Shown here in pieces: positions 62,929 to 64,000 of a DNA stretch of 64,000 nt (position 1 is the first letter of the stretch; each line of letters begins with the position of its first letter). The translations under genes and the position numbers were made by a program. The notes under the pieces were generated by a model. The model was not told the DNA's origin and ran no database searches. It was given only the letters and a program-made list of their open reading frames with translations. This DNA comes from Borreliella afzelii. GTDB lineage: Bacteria > Spirochaetota > Spirochaetia > Borreliales > Borreliaceae. The stretch covers positions 124,001 through 188,000 of the forward strand of contig NZ_JACHGM010000002.1 in assembly GCF_014202295.1 (NCBI RefSeq), read 5' to 3'.

Positions 62929-64000
62929 TTAATTATTAATTAAGTATTTTTTACTTAATTCTAAAAAGTTTTTTATTTCTTCATTTTTCCACTCTTCAGA
63001 TTTATTTAATTTTTTCATCATTATTTCAGCAACTCTTGGAGCAGCTTCAATTGCAGCTTGGGGATTTAAAGGTAACGATCTTGTTCTTCTTGCTAAAACA
63101 TCATCAATAGTTTTGGCTTGCTCAAATTCAATTGAAAAAGCTATTTGAGCTTCATTTAAATCTAAGTTTTCGTGTATCTTTTTGTCAAACCCTTCCATAT
63201 TTTTTAGAATTTCAAAGTCACTACCATAAGCTCTAAAAGGTTCAGGAATTTTTATTGCCTCTTCTTTTTTAAGATAGCCGTGTAACTTTAAATCTTCTGT
63301 AGTTGCTGGATAATTTGGTATTAAATTTTTTTCTATGGCCTTGAGCAAGGTTTTTTCTGCCATTTTTCTATATGTAGTATATTTCCCCCCTGCTATTGTA
63401 ATAAGATTTGAATCTGATATAAATATTTTTTCATTTCTTGAAATTTTTGAAGTGTTGCCTTCAGCTTTTGGATCCATTATTAATGGTCTTATTCCAGTAT
63501 ATACGCTTTTTATATCTGATTTTTCTATTTTAATATTTAAATAGTTATTTAAATTATTAATTATAAAGTCAACCTCTTCATCAAATCTTTTGGGTTCTAC
63601 TTCTATCTCTTTTATTGGAATGTCGGTGCTTCCACAAACAACACTATCATACCAAGGAATAGCAAATAAAATTCTATTATCGCTAGTTTTAGGTATTAAT
63701 ATTGCATGATTTTTAGGGAATTTGTCTTTTTTGATTATTAAATGACTACCTTGGGAAGGTTTGATAATGTTTAAAGCTTTTTCATCGTCTAATTTTCTTA
63801 TTTCATCTGAAAATATTCCTGTTGCGTTTATTATACATTTGCTTTTTAATGAAATTTGCTCTTTTGACAATTTATTTTGTATGACAACCCCTGAAAGTTT
63901 TCCGTTTTCCTTGTTGAATTTTTTAAGCTCCGTGTAGTTGAGGGCAATACCCCCTTTTTCAGTAAAAGTTCTCAATAATGTTATTGCCATCCTAGCATCA
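62929..64000 (-). CDS. glpD: Glycerol-3-phosphate dehydrogenase GlpD, C-terminal part (partial)
   Basis: About 356 C-terminal residues; the frame runs off the window end upstream of Met at 63990 (DAR-Met...), so the FAD-binding N-terminus is absent. Motifs: INATGIFSDEIRK, SQGSHLIIKKDKFPKNHAILIPKT, IPWYDSVVCGSTD, ITIAGGKYTTYRKMAEKTL and the C-terminal DAO_C domain (DDVLARRTRSLPLNPQAAIEAAPRVAEIM). Oxidises glycerol-3-phosphate to DHAP. From memory it belongs to the glp operon (glpF, glpK), beyond the window. Confidence 0.95.
   Translation of the reverse strand, partial: DARMAITLLRTFTEKGGIALNYTELKKFNKENGKLSGVVIQNKLSKEQISLKSKCIINATGIFSDEIRKLDDEKALNIIKPSQGSHLIIKKDKFPKNHAILIPKTSDNRILFAIPWYDSVVCGSTDIPIKEIEVEPKRFDEEVDFIINNLNNYLNIKIEKSDIKSVYTGIRPLIMDPKAEGNTSKISRNEKIFISDSNLITIAGGKYTTYRKMAEKTLLKAIEKNLIPNYPATTEDLKLHGYLKKEEAIKIPEPFRAYGSDFEILKNMEGFDKKIHENLDLNEAQIAFSIEFEQAKTIDDVLARRTRSLPLNPQAAIEAAPRVAEIMMKKLNKSEEWKNEEIKNFLELSKKYLINN

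Noticed and set aside
1..64000. Search for insertion sequences, phage genes, CRISPR arrays, rRNA and riboswitches
   Set aside because: None seen: no transposase-like frames, no regular spaced repeats and no long untranslated leaders.

Overview
This window is a gene-dense, very AT-rich stretch of a Lyme-group spirochete chromosome. Gene content and order match what I remember of Borreliella (Borrelia) burgdorferi from about BB_0304 (murF) to BB_0243 (glpD), read in the reverse of the usual numbering. The diagnostic signs are one motility locus of about 25 kb with no sigma-28 gene, the spirochete collar gene flbB, phosphatidylcholine synthase, and the sequence used widely as the flgB promoter. 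Locus numbers quoted below are from memory; no search was run.

Layout. 1-5747: end of a reduced division/cell-wall cluster (murF-mraY-ftsW-ftsQ-ftsA-ftsZ). 5748-9290: a TPR lipoprotein, dprA and hslVU. 9250-35965: the flgB motility locus, all on the + strand: rod, MS-ring, switch, export ATPase, hook, stator, export gate, flhF/flhG. It ends in a poorly understood tail: a membrane protein with a FliF-like C-terminus, a Jag_N-FapA fusion, a small orphan, a SwrB-like membrane coiled-coil protein and a lidless Hsp70. 35989-45719: signal peptidase I, a LysM/M23 endopeptidase, a TPR protein with a degenerate Mrr-like domain, a membrane-anchored Hsp70-SBD-like protein, a lytic transglycosylase lipoprotein, uppP and ftsK. 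45758-49039 (- strand): recJ, an M23 peptidase and rpsU. 49312-51732: lon. 51721-60583 (- strand): rdgB, pepF, pcs, dedA, tRNA-Leu(GAG), leuS and an RND/MMPL exporter. 60781-62842: an M23-bactofilin-DUF327 operon. The window ends inside glpD (- strand).

How it works together. Most of the window builds the envelope and the periplasmic flagella. The + strand backbone is a near-continuous transcription unit with many 1-8 nt overlaps and many TTG/GTG starts. Its order (dprA, hslVU, flgBC, fliEFGHIJ, ylxF/flbB, fliK, flgD, flgE, swrD/flbD, fliL, fliM, fliN, fliOPQR, flhBA, flhF, flhG, swrB-like) closely follows the Bacillus fla/che operon as I remember it. Three LytM/M23 peptidases, one lytic transglycosylase, a bactofilin and uppP supply wall remodelling around division and flagella.

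I see no mobile element, CRISPR array, rRNA gene or pseudogene. No gene-free stretch exceeds 300 bases; the longest are the recJ-lon gap (about 270 bp) and the BB_0261-BB_0260 gap (about 200 bp), both described below. The most interesting items are the FliF-like tail on the membrane protein at 31262-31741, the degenerate Mrr-like domain at 37817-39199, the anchored Hsp70-SBD-like protein at 39399-40409, a large insertion in RecJ, a consensus promoter for tRNA-Leu hidden in the end of dedA, and the full-length Shine-Dalgarno of rpsU.
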